Shown here in pieces: positions 6,370 through 14,104 of a DNA stretch of 18,436 nucleotides. Position numbers and translations under genes: made by a program. Source of the stretch: DATHBR01 sp036389955. GTDB taxonomy: Bacteria > Myxococcota > Myxococcia > Myxococcales > Myxococcaceae. The stretch's first letter is position 1, and each line of letters starts with the position of its first letter. The stretch covers positions 1-18,436 of the forward strand of contig DASVVJ010000412.1 in assembly GCA_036389955.1 (NCBI GenBank), given 5' to 3'. The notes beneath the pieces are model-generated. The model was given only the letters and a program-made list of their open reading frames with translations, was not told the DNA's origin and ran no database searches.

Positions 6370-7584
6370 TCATTCCGGTCCTCTCCCAGAAGGAGCGGGA
6401 GGCAGGAAGGCCCGCGCCTCGCCCCGCAGCACGTCCGCCCGGTGGCGGATGTAGACATCCGGGTGTGAGGCGGCCCGCTGAAGCACTTCGCCCAACTGCG
6501 CCTGGAGCCCCGCCTCCATCGCCCCCCAGTCGATCAGCGCCAGCTTCGACAGGGCGTTGCGCTGCACGTCCAGGTCCGTCTCGCGCAGGAAGGCGCTGAG
6601 CAGCCCTCGCGCCGTCTCCTTGAGCGAGGCCGCGTCCGGCGGAGGGCACCAGTAGAGCGCCCGCATCGCCCCTGCCTTCTCCGCGTCCACGCCCTGGCGC
6701 ATGTACCAGAGCAACCGCTCGTGCACGGTGGCCAGGCCCGCCCCGCGCACCGCCGCCTCCACGAACTGGCGGTTGCGGCTCGTGTCCTGCTCGTAGATGG
6801 CGGCGCACACCAGCGGCTCGAGCAGCGCCGCGGGCAATGCCTCCGTCATCCGCACCAGCCGCACCACGAACCACTTCTTCTGCTCGTCATAGAGCGCGTT
6901 GCCCAGCCACTTCAGGTCCTCCGCCGAGCCGTGCAGGTAGTGCACCGCCATGGCCGGCAGCCGCGCGGCCTCCTCCAGCGCCTCGGCCGGGGCCGGCGGC
7001 GGTTCCTTCTCCCCGGGGTAGGGGTACGCCGTATGAAAGCGGCTCAGCCGCAGGAAGCGCTCGCACCGCGCCTCCCAGTCGCGCGAGTCCGGGTGGCTGC
7101 GGGCAATCGCCTCCAGCACCGCGATACGCAGCGGTGTGCGCTCCACCCCCAGCATCTCCAGCGCCAGCTCACCATGGCCGGGCACCTCCAGCGGATCCAC
7201 CGGCTCCGACGTCACTTCCGGCGCCAGCTCCGGCCGCTCGGGTCTCAGGGACAGCAGCAACGCGGCCGACGTCTGCAACCCCAGCAGGTTTCCCTCGTCC
7301 TGCAGGTGCAGCGTGGCCGAGAGCGCCGGGCCGGACAGCTCCAGCACGTCGCGCAACAGCGGCTCCGGCGCCACCGCCAACTCCTCGAGCGCGGCCTCCA
7401 CCCGCTCCAACTCCAGCCCCAGCGCCTTGCACGCCGCCCCCGCATGGCCGGTGTCCTTCACCAGCGCACGGAGCAGATCTCCCGTCGTCAGAAAACCGGT
7501 GCGCGAGTGCTGCGCCGCGCGCGCCAGGTTCTCTCCCGCCTCGCGGCCGAGCCCCTGCTCGTGTGCATATGCGGCCCAGTCCAT
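6370..7584 (-). CDS. Clp N-terminal-like domain protein with HEAT-like helical repeats
   Basis: This is a 404-residue cytoplasmic protein without a signal peptide. Residues 15-70 (ARAAQHSRTGFLTTGDLLRA, then a LGLELERVEAALEEL helix) match the pattern of one Clp N-terminal repeat. Residues about 73-115 (LLRDVLELSGPAL, then TSAALLLSL) look like the second repeat, so a degenerate double ClpN domain is likely. In ClpA/B/C this domain docks adaptors and substrates. No Walker A or B motif is present, so it is not a chaperone ATPase. Residues about 135-395 are paired amphipathic helices reminiscent of HEAT or armadillo repeats, with an unusual tryptophan/tyrosine-rich centre. The ATG at 7584 follows a strong GGGAGGGG ribosome site 7 nt upstream. 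It lies between the barrel gene and the toxin cassette on the same strand. An adaptor or scaffold role is inferred only; no specific function is recognised. Confidence 0.8.
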   Translation of the reverse strand: MDWAAYAHEQGLGREAGENLARAAQHSRTGFLTTGDLLRALVKDTGHAGAACKALGLELERVEAALEELAVAPEPLLRDVLELSGPALSATLHLQDEGNLLGLQTSAALLLSLRPERPELAPEVTSEPVDPLEVPGHGELALEMLGVERTPLRIAVLEAIARSHPDSRDWEARCERFLRLSRFHTAYPYPGEKEPPPAPAEALEEAARLPAMAVHYLHGSAEDLKWLGNALYDEQKKWFVVRLVRMTEALPAALLEPLVCAAIYEQDTSRNRQFVEAAVRGAGLATVHERLLWYMRQGVDAEKAGAMRALYWCPPPDAASLKETARGLLSAFLRETDLDVQRNALSKLALIDWGAMEAGLQAQLGEVLQRAASHPDVYIRHRADVLRGEARAFLPPAPSGRGPE

Positions 7585-7630
7585 GGTTCAACCCCTCCCC
7601 GTTGAAGATGGCGGTTTACGCCCGCACGCC

Positions 7631-7648
7631 GGAATGCTCGCACATTCC
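7631..7648. repeat. Inverted repeat between the barrel and ClpN-like genes
   Basis: GGAATG-N6-CATTCC is a perfect 6-bp inverted repeat. It begins 5 bp beyond the barrel gene's stop codon and ends about 46 bp before the ClpN-like start. As RNA it would form a hairpin at the end of the barrel transcript, but no T-run follows on the minus strand. It may be a factor-dependent terminator, an mRNA-stabilising hairpin or a repressor site for the next gene. Confidence 0.35.
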
Positions 7649-7652
7649 CGCG

Positions 7653-8726
7653 CTACAGGCGCCAGGTGAAACCCACTCCCATCACCTGCCGGAAGTAGGA
7701 GAGTCCATTGCGCGGCAGGCTCGTGTTGTAGAGCGCGTAGGACAGCTCCACGTCCACACTCTCGCTCACCGGCCGCGCCAGCTTGAGCGACAGCGAGTTC
7801 TGTCCCTCGTCCTCCTCCACCAGAATGATCTCCGGTGACAGGAAGATGCCGTCCGGGAAGCGGCTCAGCCCCAGCGCTCCCTGCGCCAGCAACATGACAT
7901 TCCAGGGCAGCCGCACCCCCGCGCTCCCGCTCAGCCGGTGGCGCAGCACCGTCTCTCCGAAGCTGTTGGAGCTGATCTCCTGGAAGGTGTACGTCAGCCC
8001 CGCCGCCCAGGAACCCCGGTACGTGTAGCCCGCACCCGCCGAGAGCGCCCGATCCTGGCGCCGGCCCAACTCCTGCTGCTCGCTGTCCGGCGGAGGCTGC
8101 GCCTCCATGCCGTGGCGCCGCGTGCCGTACTCCCCGAAGACGCTCAGCGAGTGGCGCCGGTTGAAGCGGTAGCGGCCCACGAAGCCCCACTCGGGCCCGC
8201 CGAAGTTCGCCCGCGCGTCCGGCCGGTACACGAACCGGTGTGCCCCCACCCGCACCCGCAGCGCCAGCCGCACCTCCGGGGCGTACTCCAGGAAGGCGTT
8301 GGCCCCCAGGTCCGAGTAGTCCCGGCTGCCTCCCCGCCGATCCTTGGCGCGCCCCTCGGCCCCCACTCCCAGTTGAGTGCCCAACGCCGCCGAGCCCTCC
8401 ACCGCCGCCGACTGCACCAGCACGTTCTCGGTGGGGTAGCGCACGTACCTGCGGCCTCCCAACTCATAGCGCCCCACCAACTGGAGCCGCTCGCCCGTGA
8501 TCCGGCCCTCCGCGGCGCCCAGCAGCCCCAACGCCAGGTCCATCTCGGGGGGAATGGACCCGCTGTCGGAGAAGTCCCTCGGGGCGTTCGAGTCCCCCAA
8601 CACCCGGCCCATCACGCGCACCGAGCCCTCCACGTCGGCCGCGTGGGCGCCACTGGCGAGCAGGAGCAGGAGCGCGGAGAGGAGGCGAGACACGCACACC
8701 CACCATACCGTGGGCTTTGCCTGCAT
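7653..8726 (-). CDS. Outer-membrane beta-barrel protein
   Basis: This 357-residue protein starts with a Sec signal peptide (residues 1-29: a basic start with Lys4 and Arg14, hydrophobic LLSALLLLLA, cleavage after SGAHA). The mature part is a long series of alternating polar/hydrophobic strands with aromatic ends, for example LVGRYELGGRRYVRY, EVRLALRVRVGAHRFVY, WGFVGRYRFNRRHSLSVFGE and AAGLTYTFQEIS. It ends with a strand GVGFTWRL, close to the aromatic C-terminal signal of BAM substrates. This indicates a beta-barrel in the outer membrane, perhaps 14-18 strands. I cannot name a substrate; a porin or an export pore are both possible. The ATG at 8726 has only a weak ribosome site; GTG codons at residues 10 and 12 are alternatives that would keep most of the signal. 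The gene diverges from a small lipoprotein gene with 71 bp between starts. Confidence 0.82.
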   Translation of the reverse strand: MQAKPTVWWVCVSRLLSALLLLLASGAHAADVEGSVRVMGRVLGDSNAPRDFSDSGSIPPEMDLALGLLGAAEGRITGERLQLVGRYELGGRRYVRYPTENVLVQSAAVEGSAALGTQLGVGAEGRAKDRRGGSRDYSDLGANAFLEYAPEVRLALRVRVGAHRFVYRPDARANFGGPEWGFVGRYRFNRRHSLSVFGEYGTRRHGMEAQPPPDSEQQELGRRQDRALSAGAGYTYRGSWAAGLTYTFQEISSNSFGETVLRHRLSGSAGVRLPWNVMLLAQGALGLSRFPDGIFLSPEIILVEEDEGQNSLSLKLARPVSESVDVELSYALYNTSLPRNGLSYFRQVMGVGFTWRL

Positions 8727-8754
8727 GCCTTGTTCACGAGAGGCCGGGGCCTCC

Positions 8755-8772
8755 GCCCCGCCGTGACGGGGC
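8755..8772. repeat. GC-rich inverted repeat in the divergent barrel/lipoprotein promoter region
   Basis: GCCCCG-CCGTGA-CGGGGC is a 6-bp inverted repeat lying almost midway between the two divergent start codons (8726 and 8798). A second, smaller hairpin-capable motif, GAGGC-N4-GCCTC, lies at 8740-8753. A shared operator for both genes is possible. No convincing -35/-10 pair could be fixed in the 71-bp gap. Confidence 0.3.
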
Positions 8773-8797
8773 GCTGGGCCCCCGTTACAGTCCCCTC

Positions 8798-9337
8798 ATG
8801 CGTTCCGCGTCGTTCCTGCCCGCCTGGGCCTGCCTCACCCTCGCCGCTTGCTCCCCCGTCTCCTTCGACACGGAGCTTCGGGGCGAGACCACCATCCCCA
8901 CCGGCCCCCCAGGGGGACTCAACCCGCTCAACGCCTTTCCCGCCATTGGCAGCTTCGCGGGGCTCAACTTCAACGAGAACCAGGACTTCAAGAACCAGGG
9001 CGTCCAGAAGGACGAGGTCTCTTCTGTCTCCGCCAAGTCCGTGGAGCTGCGCCTGGTGGCGCCGGACGACGCGGACTTTGGCTTCCTGGACACCGTCGAG
9101 TTCTTCGCTCAGGCGGGCGACCAGGAGAAGCGCTTCGCCAGCAAGCGCAACATCGCCCAGCTTGCCCTGCGCGCCCCCAACCCGGTGCTCAAGGTGGATG
9201 TGGAGGACGTGGAGCTGCAGCCCTTCATCGCCGCGCCCACCATGAGCATCCTCGTCCGTGGCAGGGGGCGCATGCCCGAGCAGGAGATCCGCCTCCAGGC
9301 CATCGTCGTCCTGAAGGTGGAGGAGGATCTGCTCTGA
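8798..9337 (+). CDS. Small lipoprotein of unknown function
   Basis: The protein has 179 residues. It begins with a short lipoprotein signal, MRSASFLPAWACLTLAAC, with a classic L-A-A-C lipobox and Cys18 as the lipidated residue. Serine follows at +2, consistent with outer-membrane sorting by the E. coli rule. After a Gly/Pro/Asn-rich linker (about residues 30-65) comes a compact, strand-rich domain (SVELRLVAPDDADFGFLDTV, then LKVDVEDVELQPFI and QEIRLQAIVVLKVEEDLL) that may be a beta-sandwich. I do not recognise the family. The ATG at 8798 was chosen because it gives the exact lipobox; the frame is open further upstream but without a signal. The protein may work with the divergently encoded barrel, but position is the only support. 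It converges on the coiled-coil gene with 15 bp between stops. Confidence 0.82.
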   Translation: MRSASFLPAWACLTLAACSPVSFDTELRGETTIPTGPPGGLNPLNAFPAIGSFAGLNFNENQDFKNQGVQKDEVSSVSAKSVELRLVAPDDADFGFLDTVEFFAQAGDQEKRFASKRNIAQLALRAPNPVLKVDVEDVELQPFIAAPTMSILVRGRGRMPEQEIRLQAIVVLKVEEDLL

Positions 9338-9352
9338 GGCGTCACGTGCGGG

Positions 9353-10450
9353 CTACTCCAGCTCGCGCACCTTGCCCTCCAGCGCCTTGGCGCGGGACTC
9401 CAGCTCGCGGGCCAGCGACTCCAGCCGCTTGGCCTCTGCCTCCAGCGAGGCCAGATCGTCGAAGTCTCCCGCGGCCAGCTGCTGTGCCCGCGTGGCCCCC
9501 ACCTGGGGGCGGCGGTCGCTCGCGCGCGCCGTCGTCAGCGGTTGGGGCAGGGGAGTGTTCGTGCCGCCGCCACCGCCCGTGGTGGTGCCGTCGTCCGGGA
9601 GCCCCGGAATGTCCGGAGGATCCACCGTCTCGGGCGTCCCGGGAGGCCGGCTGACGCCACCACCGGCGGAAGGGCCGTCATTGAGGACCGGCACACCGGT
9701 GCGGGGCGCGGTCGACGAGTCCACCGCGAACCTCTGCTCCCCCACCGCGCGCAAGCGCAGGCGCCGGTCCTGGTCGTCGAACATCGACTCCTCACCGAGG
9801 AAGTCGTTCATCCGCCGCTCCAGGGCCCGCTCCTCACGCACCTCGGTGATGCGCGCCTTCAGCGCGCCCAGCCGCTGCCGCACCTTGTCCTCGGTGTCGC
9901 GCAGCGCGTCCGCCTGCTCCAGCAGATCCTCGGGGTCGTCGCTCGCCTCGGTGCGGCTGAGCGCCGGCATCCGCGAGGCCGGCAGCGCCGCGCGCACCGC
10001 CTCACGCTCGGCGCGCAGCTCGCGCATGCGCGTGAGCAACCGGGCGCGCTCCTCACGCCCCTGTGCCGCGTCCCACGCCGTGTGCACCCGCGACAGGTCC
10101 TCGGACAGCGCCGCGTGCAGCGCCAGGTGAGCGCGCTCCGACTCGCCCTCGGCGCCCGCCACCTGCTGCGCCAGCCCCGTCAGCTCGCCGCTCAGCTCCT
10201 GCGAGCGCCGCAGCGCCTGCTCCAGCTCCGGGCCCGTCGTCAGCTTGCCCTGCTGCTGCGCCTTCAGCGTCTCGATGCGCTCGGCCAGGCCGTTCAGCTC
10301 GCCCCGGAGTGCCTGCTGACGCTCACGCAGCGTGCGCACCTGGGTGCGCGCCACCTGGGCCTTGGCTCGCGTTGCCTCGAGCTCGGAGGCAGCCCACACG
10401 GGCGCCCCGAGCAGCAAGCACAGCATCCAGGTGAGCAGGTGGCGCTTCAT
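9353..10450 (-). CDS. Secreted/periplasmic coiled-coil protein
   Basis: The protein has 365 residues. Residues 1-20 are a Sec signal peptide (MKRHLLTWMLCLLLGAPVWA, cleaved before ASE). Residues 21-205 are nearly continuous heptad-type helix rich in Arg, Glu, Gln, Leu and Ala, for example LEATRAKAQVARTQVRTLRE, so a long coiled coil in the periplasm is expected. Residues about 225-310 are a flexible Pro/Gly/Thr linker with a run of five glycines. The last 40 residues form a second short coiled coil (LASLEAEAKRLESLARELES). No enzymatic motif is present; a cell-envelope scaffold or spacer role is inferred. I chose the ATG at 10450 over a GTG at 10459 because the sigma-54 promoter at 10467-10481 would start the RNA at about 10455, inside the longer version. 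The leader would then be very short. Confidence 0.82.
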   Translation of the reverse strand: MKRHLLTWMLCLLLGAPVWAASELEATRAKAQVARTQVRTLRERQQALRGELNGLAERIETLKAQQQGKLTTGPELEQALRRSQELSGELTGLAQQVAGAEGESERAHLALHAALSEDLSRVHTAWDAAQGREERARLLTRMRELRAEREAVRAALPASRMPALSRTEASDDPEDLLEQADALRDTEDKVRQRLGALKARITEVREERALERRMNDFLGEESMFDDQDRRLRLRAVGEQRFAVDSSTAPRTGVPVLNDGPSAGGGVSRPPGTPETVDPPDIPGLPDDGTTTGGGGGTNTPLPQPLTTARASDRRPQVGATRAQQLAAGDFDDLASLEAEAKRLESLARELESRAKALEGKVRELE

Positions 10451-10466
10451 GGCTCTCACTCTTTTA

Positions 10467-10481
10467 GCAAAGGCAGTGCCA
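10467..10481 (-). promoter_or_regulatory. Sigma-54 (RpoN) promoter, full consensus
   Basis: Read on the minus strand the site is TGGCAC-TGCCT-TTGC, flanked by C and T: the -24 TGGCAC and -12 TTGC elements match the sigma-54 consensus at every core position, with the required 5-nt gap. Transcription should begin near 10455, about 5 nt before the ATG of the coiled-coil gene. Sigma-54 promoters need an AAA+ activator, and the gene immediately upstream encodes one. Confidence 0.85.
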
Positions 10482-10510
10482 GCCGGGGCGGTGCTTTCCG
10501 TCTTCCGTTG

Positions 10511-10532
10511 GGAACGAAACTCAAACAGTTCC
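10511..10532. repeat. Weak inverted repeat upstream of the sigma-54 promoter
   Basis: GGAAC-N12-GTTCC, with a nested AACT-N5-AGTT (10518-10530), lies about 55-75 bp upstream of the predicted start of transcription. It is a second, weaker candidate protein-binding site in the same intergenic region. The arms are short, so chance cannot be excluded. Confidence 0.22.
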
Positions 10533-10571
10533 AGGGGTTTCGGAGGCTGGGGCCCGACCCATCAGGGAGGG

Positions 10572-10592
10572 CCCGTGGTGGAAAGTCACGGG
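10572..10592. promoter_or_regulatory. Candidate enhancer-type activator site (palindrome CCCGTG-N9-CACGGG)
   Basis: A perfect 6-bp inverted repeat with a 9-bp centre lies 117-137 bp upstream of the predicted sigma-54 start site, the normal distance for an NtrC-type activator site. It also lies just beyond the stop codon of the activator gene itself. It could instead be the activator transcript's terminator hairpin, but no T-run follows it. The enhancer role is inferred from position and symmetry. Confidence 0.42.
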
Positions 10593-10623
10593 GGGGCAGG
10601 GGGGATGATGGATTTTCGAGGGA

Positions 10624-12036
<1,413 letters not shown>

Positions 12037-12186
12037 GCGGACGCCTTCTCCCCCAACCAGGGTCAAGGTGCCACTACACCACACGCGAGCGCGCCTGGGC
12101 ACCGCCGCGATGGGCCTCGCGCCGCACGCATGTCTGGCGCGTGAACGGGCTGGCGTCGCACGGGCACATGCGGTTTACCCCGCGAC

Positions 12187-12768
12187 ATGTCTACGATGGA
12201 CTCCGCGATGGATTCCTCCTTGAAGGACCTGCTCGCCCGCCACGTGCCCACCGATGACAAGGAGCGCGAGGACCTGGAGCGCATGCGCGGCTTTGCCACT
12301 CAGCTCGAGCGTCCCTTCTCCCGCTCGCAGGCCACCGCGCACTTCACCGGCAGCGCCGTGGTGGTGGACCCCCGGGGGGAGCGCGTGGTGCTGCTTCACC
12401 ACCGGAAGCTCGAGCGGTGGCTGCAGCCCGGTGGCCACGCCGATGAGGCCGACGGCGGCAGCATGCTGGCCACCGCCCTGCGCGAGGCCCGCGAAGAGAC
12501 CGGATGTCGGGTGCGGCTGCACCCTTCCGCACCTTGCCCCCTGGATATCGACATTCACCGCATTCCTGCGCGCAAGGACGAACCTGACCACCTGCACCTC
12601 GATGTGCGCTTTTTACTCATTGCAGACGACCCCGAGGCGCTGGCGTATGATCCACAAGAGTCCGCGGGTGCACAGTGGCTGGATTGGGCCGCCGCGCTGG
12701 AACGCGCCGATGAACTCCCGCTGCGTCGGCTACTGGAAAAAGCCCGGGCCGCCTCTCACCCAGCGTGA
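12187..12768 (+). CDS. Nudix hydrolase
   Basis: This 193-residue cytoplasmic enzyme of the Nudix superfamily hydrolyses a nucleoside diphosphate linked to another group; the substrate cannot be told from sequence. The fold is marked by VVVDPRGERVVLLHHRKLERWLQPGGH (quoted in parts: strand at 57-70, GGH at 82-84) and the catalytic helix LREAREETG at 98-106, which keeps the metal-binding REXXEE core. The stretch between GGH and LRE is two residues longer than the common form and lacks the usual upstream Glu at the canonical place, with Asp86, Glu87 and Asp89 nearby. A helical N-terminal extension (1-50) precedes the domain. The ATG at 12187 is the first in frame; no clear ribosome site precedes it, and ATGs at 12196 and 12208 are possible. 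It diverges from the NtrC-like gene across 150 bp. Confidence 0.9.
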   Translation: MSTMDSAMDSSLKDLLARHVPTDDKEREDLERMRGFATQLERPFSRSQATAHFTGSAVVVDPRGERVVLLHHRKLERWLQPGGHADEADGGSMLATALREAREETGCRVRLHPSAPCPLDIDIHRIPARKDEPDHLHLDVRFLLIADDPEALAYDPQESAGAQWLDWAAALERADELPLRRLLEKARAASHPA

Positions 12769-13074
12769 ATGCACGGCGCCATTACCGCTGCTTTTTCAGT
12801 ACCCGACAGCCGCCTCTTCATTCGGCGCCTTAGGGTGTTAAGTGCCCCACGCCCCGGTAGGGGGAGGGCTTGGAGGGCAAGGGGGGGGCTGCGCAACCTG
12901 CTGATTGCCAAGGCGTCTCCCTGGAAAGGGAGCAACCAAGCAACTTTTTCTGGCGAAGGTAGAAAAGTAAAGCGCAGCTTGACTTACTTTTCAGAGTCTA
13001 TAAAAAATTCCCGTGAGTCCGGTATTCTCCCCCCCAGACGACCGGACAACAGCTCGCATCAGTCAGGAGTCATT
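12769..13074. other. 306-bp non-coding stretch before the TenA-like gene
   Basis: I see no gene here. The left part is GC-rich with runs of G; the right part, from about 12940, is clearly richer in A and T than the rest of the window and holds a promoter-like region (listed separately) and the AGGAG ribosome site at the end. I looked for a TPP riboswitch, because of the TenA-like product, and found none of its conserved blocks. Confidence 0.6.
12979..13006 (+). promoter_or_regulatory. AT-rich promoter-like region for the TenA-like gene
   Basis: TTGACT at 12979-12984 is a 5/6 match to a -35 box. An A/T run at 12999-13009 supplies the -10: TAAAAA at 13001-13006 gives 16-bp spacing, while the better hexamer TATAAA at 12999-13004 would sit only 14 bp away. 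Such AT-rich sequence is rare in this window, and it lies about 70 bp before a gene with a strong ribosome site, so a housekeeping-type promoter is likely even though the exact -10 is uncertain. Confidence 0.55.
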
Positions 13075-13866
13075 ATGTCGACCATCGCCCTGGACACCGA
13101 GGTCATCAAGAAGCCGCTGCCCTTGGCGAGCCGTCCCGAGTCGGCTGTCCGTCGCTACACCCCCCCGGCGCTGAGCATCACCCCGCACCCGGCGTGGATT
13201 GAGGCGATGAAGGCGTCGGTACAGCAGGACTGGGAAGCGGCCGTGTGGCCCAGCGTCTTCAAGCGCACCGCCGAGGGCAACCGCCCGCCGCTGCGCCACT
13301 GGCAGCGGGTGCTCAGCAACTTCTTCTACATCGTCGAGATGTTCCCCAAGTACATGGGCCTGTCGCTGGCCAAGACGACGTACACCCGGGACGCGAGCGC
13401 GCGGCGCTGGCTGCTGCAGAACATGGCCGTGGAGGCCAAGCACACCGAGTGGCTCATCGACTGGGCGGCCGGCTGTGGCGTGAGCGCCGAGGAGCTGCTG
13501 GCCCACACCCCGTCCCCGGAGATTCTCGAGCTGCACGAGCACCTGTGGGAGACCTGCTCCAAGGGCACGCTGGCCGAGGGCGTGGCCGCGTCGAACTGGG
13601 CCGTCGAGGGCGTGACGGGCGAGTGGACCCCCGCGGTGGAGAAGAACTTCCGCCTCTATGCCGCCGACGGCGTGCGCATCGATGGCGTGTCGATGATGTG
13701 GCTCAAGGCCCACGCGCGCTACGACGATGCCCACCCGCACGAGGCGCTGGAGATCATCAAGGCCTCCACCAACACCCAGTCCGACGAGCCGCAGCGGGTG
13801 ACGGAGGCGGCGCGCAAGTCGCTCAAGCTGTTCCGCCAGGCCATCGAGAGCTGCTGCCACGATTGA
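13075..13866 (+). CDS. TenA/PqqC-like protein, candidate heme-oxygenase-like diiron oxidase
   Basis: This 263-residue soluble, all-helical protein resembles the TenA/THI-4/PqqC fold, often labelled 'iron-containing redox enzyme family'. The metal ligands expected of heme-oxygenase-like diiron oxidases appear present: Glu88 (FYIVEMFPKYM), Glu120 and His123 (AVEAKHTEW), Glu178 (WAVEGVTGEW), and His213, Asp217 and His220 (AHARYDDAH). From memory, the E-x2-H, +55, +35 and H-x6-H spacings match UndA, which turns fatty acids into terminal alkenes. TenA thiaminases lack these ligands, so a thiamine role is unlikely. The substrate is unknown. The first 35 residues are a non-conserved lead-in. The ATG at 13075 has AGGAG 7 nt upstream and an AT-rich promoter about 70 bp upstream; the longer open frame upstream is non-coding. 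It appears to be a single-gene unit with a possible terminator after it. Confidence 0.82.
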   Translation: MSTIALDTEVIKKPLPLASRPESAVRRYTPPALSITPHPAWIEAMKASVQQDWEAAVWPSVFKRTAEGNRPPLRHWQRVLSNFFYIVEMFPKYMGLSLAKTTYTRDASARRWLLQNMAVEAKHTEWLIDWAAGCGVSAEELLAHTPSPEILELHEHLWETCSKGTLAEGVAASNWAVEGVTGEWTPAVEKNFRLYAADGVRIDGVSMMWLKAHARYDDAHPHEALEIIKASTNTQSDEPQRVTEAARKSLKLFRQAIESCCHD

Positions 13867-13896
13867 TCCGCAGGGCCCGGGCCTGCCCGCTGCCTA

Positions 13897-13925
13897 CCGA
13901 CCAGGCGAGAGTCGGGGGCTTTCTT
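13897..13925 (+). terminator. Possible terminator after the TenA-like gene
   Basis: CCGAC-N9-GTCGG (13897-13915), followed by GGGCTTTCTTCC, is a short hairpin with a modest pyrimidine/T tail, 31 bp beyond the stop codon. A weaker hairpin (GCAGG-N7-CCTGC, 13870-13886) sits just before it. Both stems are short, so termination is only plausible. Confidence 0.35.
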
Positions 13926-14050
13926 CCATACGGCCACTATGCTGGTGTACGGTTTTCACCAGCCTGGTCGTGCGGAAGTTCGCGGCGCCAATACCCGGGG
14001 AAACATGCCCTCCTCCTACAGTGAAGTGCCGCGTGTGCCAGGCGGCTTGA

Positions 14051-14064
14051 TCCACCACGGTGGA
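14051..14064. promoter_or_regulatory. Palindrome upstream of the chemoreceptor-like gene
   Basis: TCCACC-AC-GGTGGA is a perfect 6-bp inverted repeat about 40 bp before the ATG at 14105. It overlaps a weak -35-like TTGATC (14047-14052), with a possible -10 TAGACT at 14072-14077 at poor 19-bp spacing. It could be an operator over the promoter. Confidence 0.3.
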
Positions 14065-14104
14065 AAGCCAGTAGACTGCACACTGCGAGGGGGGCGGGGT
14101 GGTC

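Noticed and set aside
7938..9245. Long open frame (435 codons) on the plus strand opposite the beta-barrel gene and running over the lipoprotein gene
   Set aside because: Its product is rich in Arg, Pro and Ala without any domain, and it crosses genes with clear signal peptides. Such frames are a by-product of high GC at third codon positions.
12055..12075. TGGCAC on the minus strand upstream of the NtrC-like gene as a second sigma-54 promoter
   Set aside because: The -12 TTGC is missing at the required 5-nt distance, so only half the consensus is present.
12860..13074. TPP or other riboswitch before the TenA-like gene
   Set aside because: None of the conserved TPP blocks (such as CTGAGA or ACCTGATCTGG) is present, and the protein carries metal ligands that argue against a thiamine role. 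The A/T-rich part reads better as a promoter.
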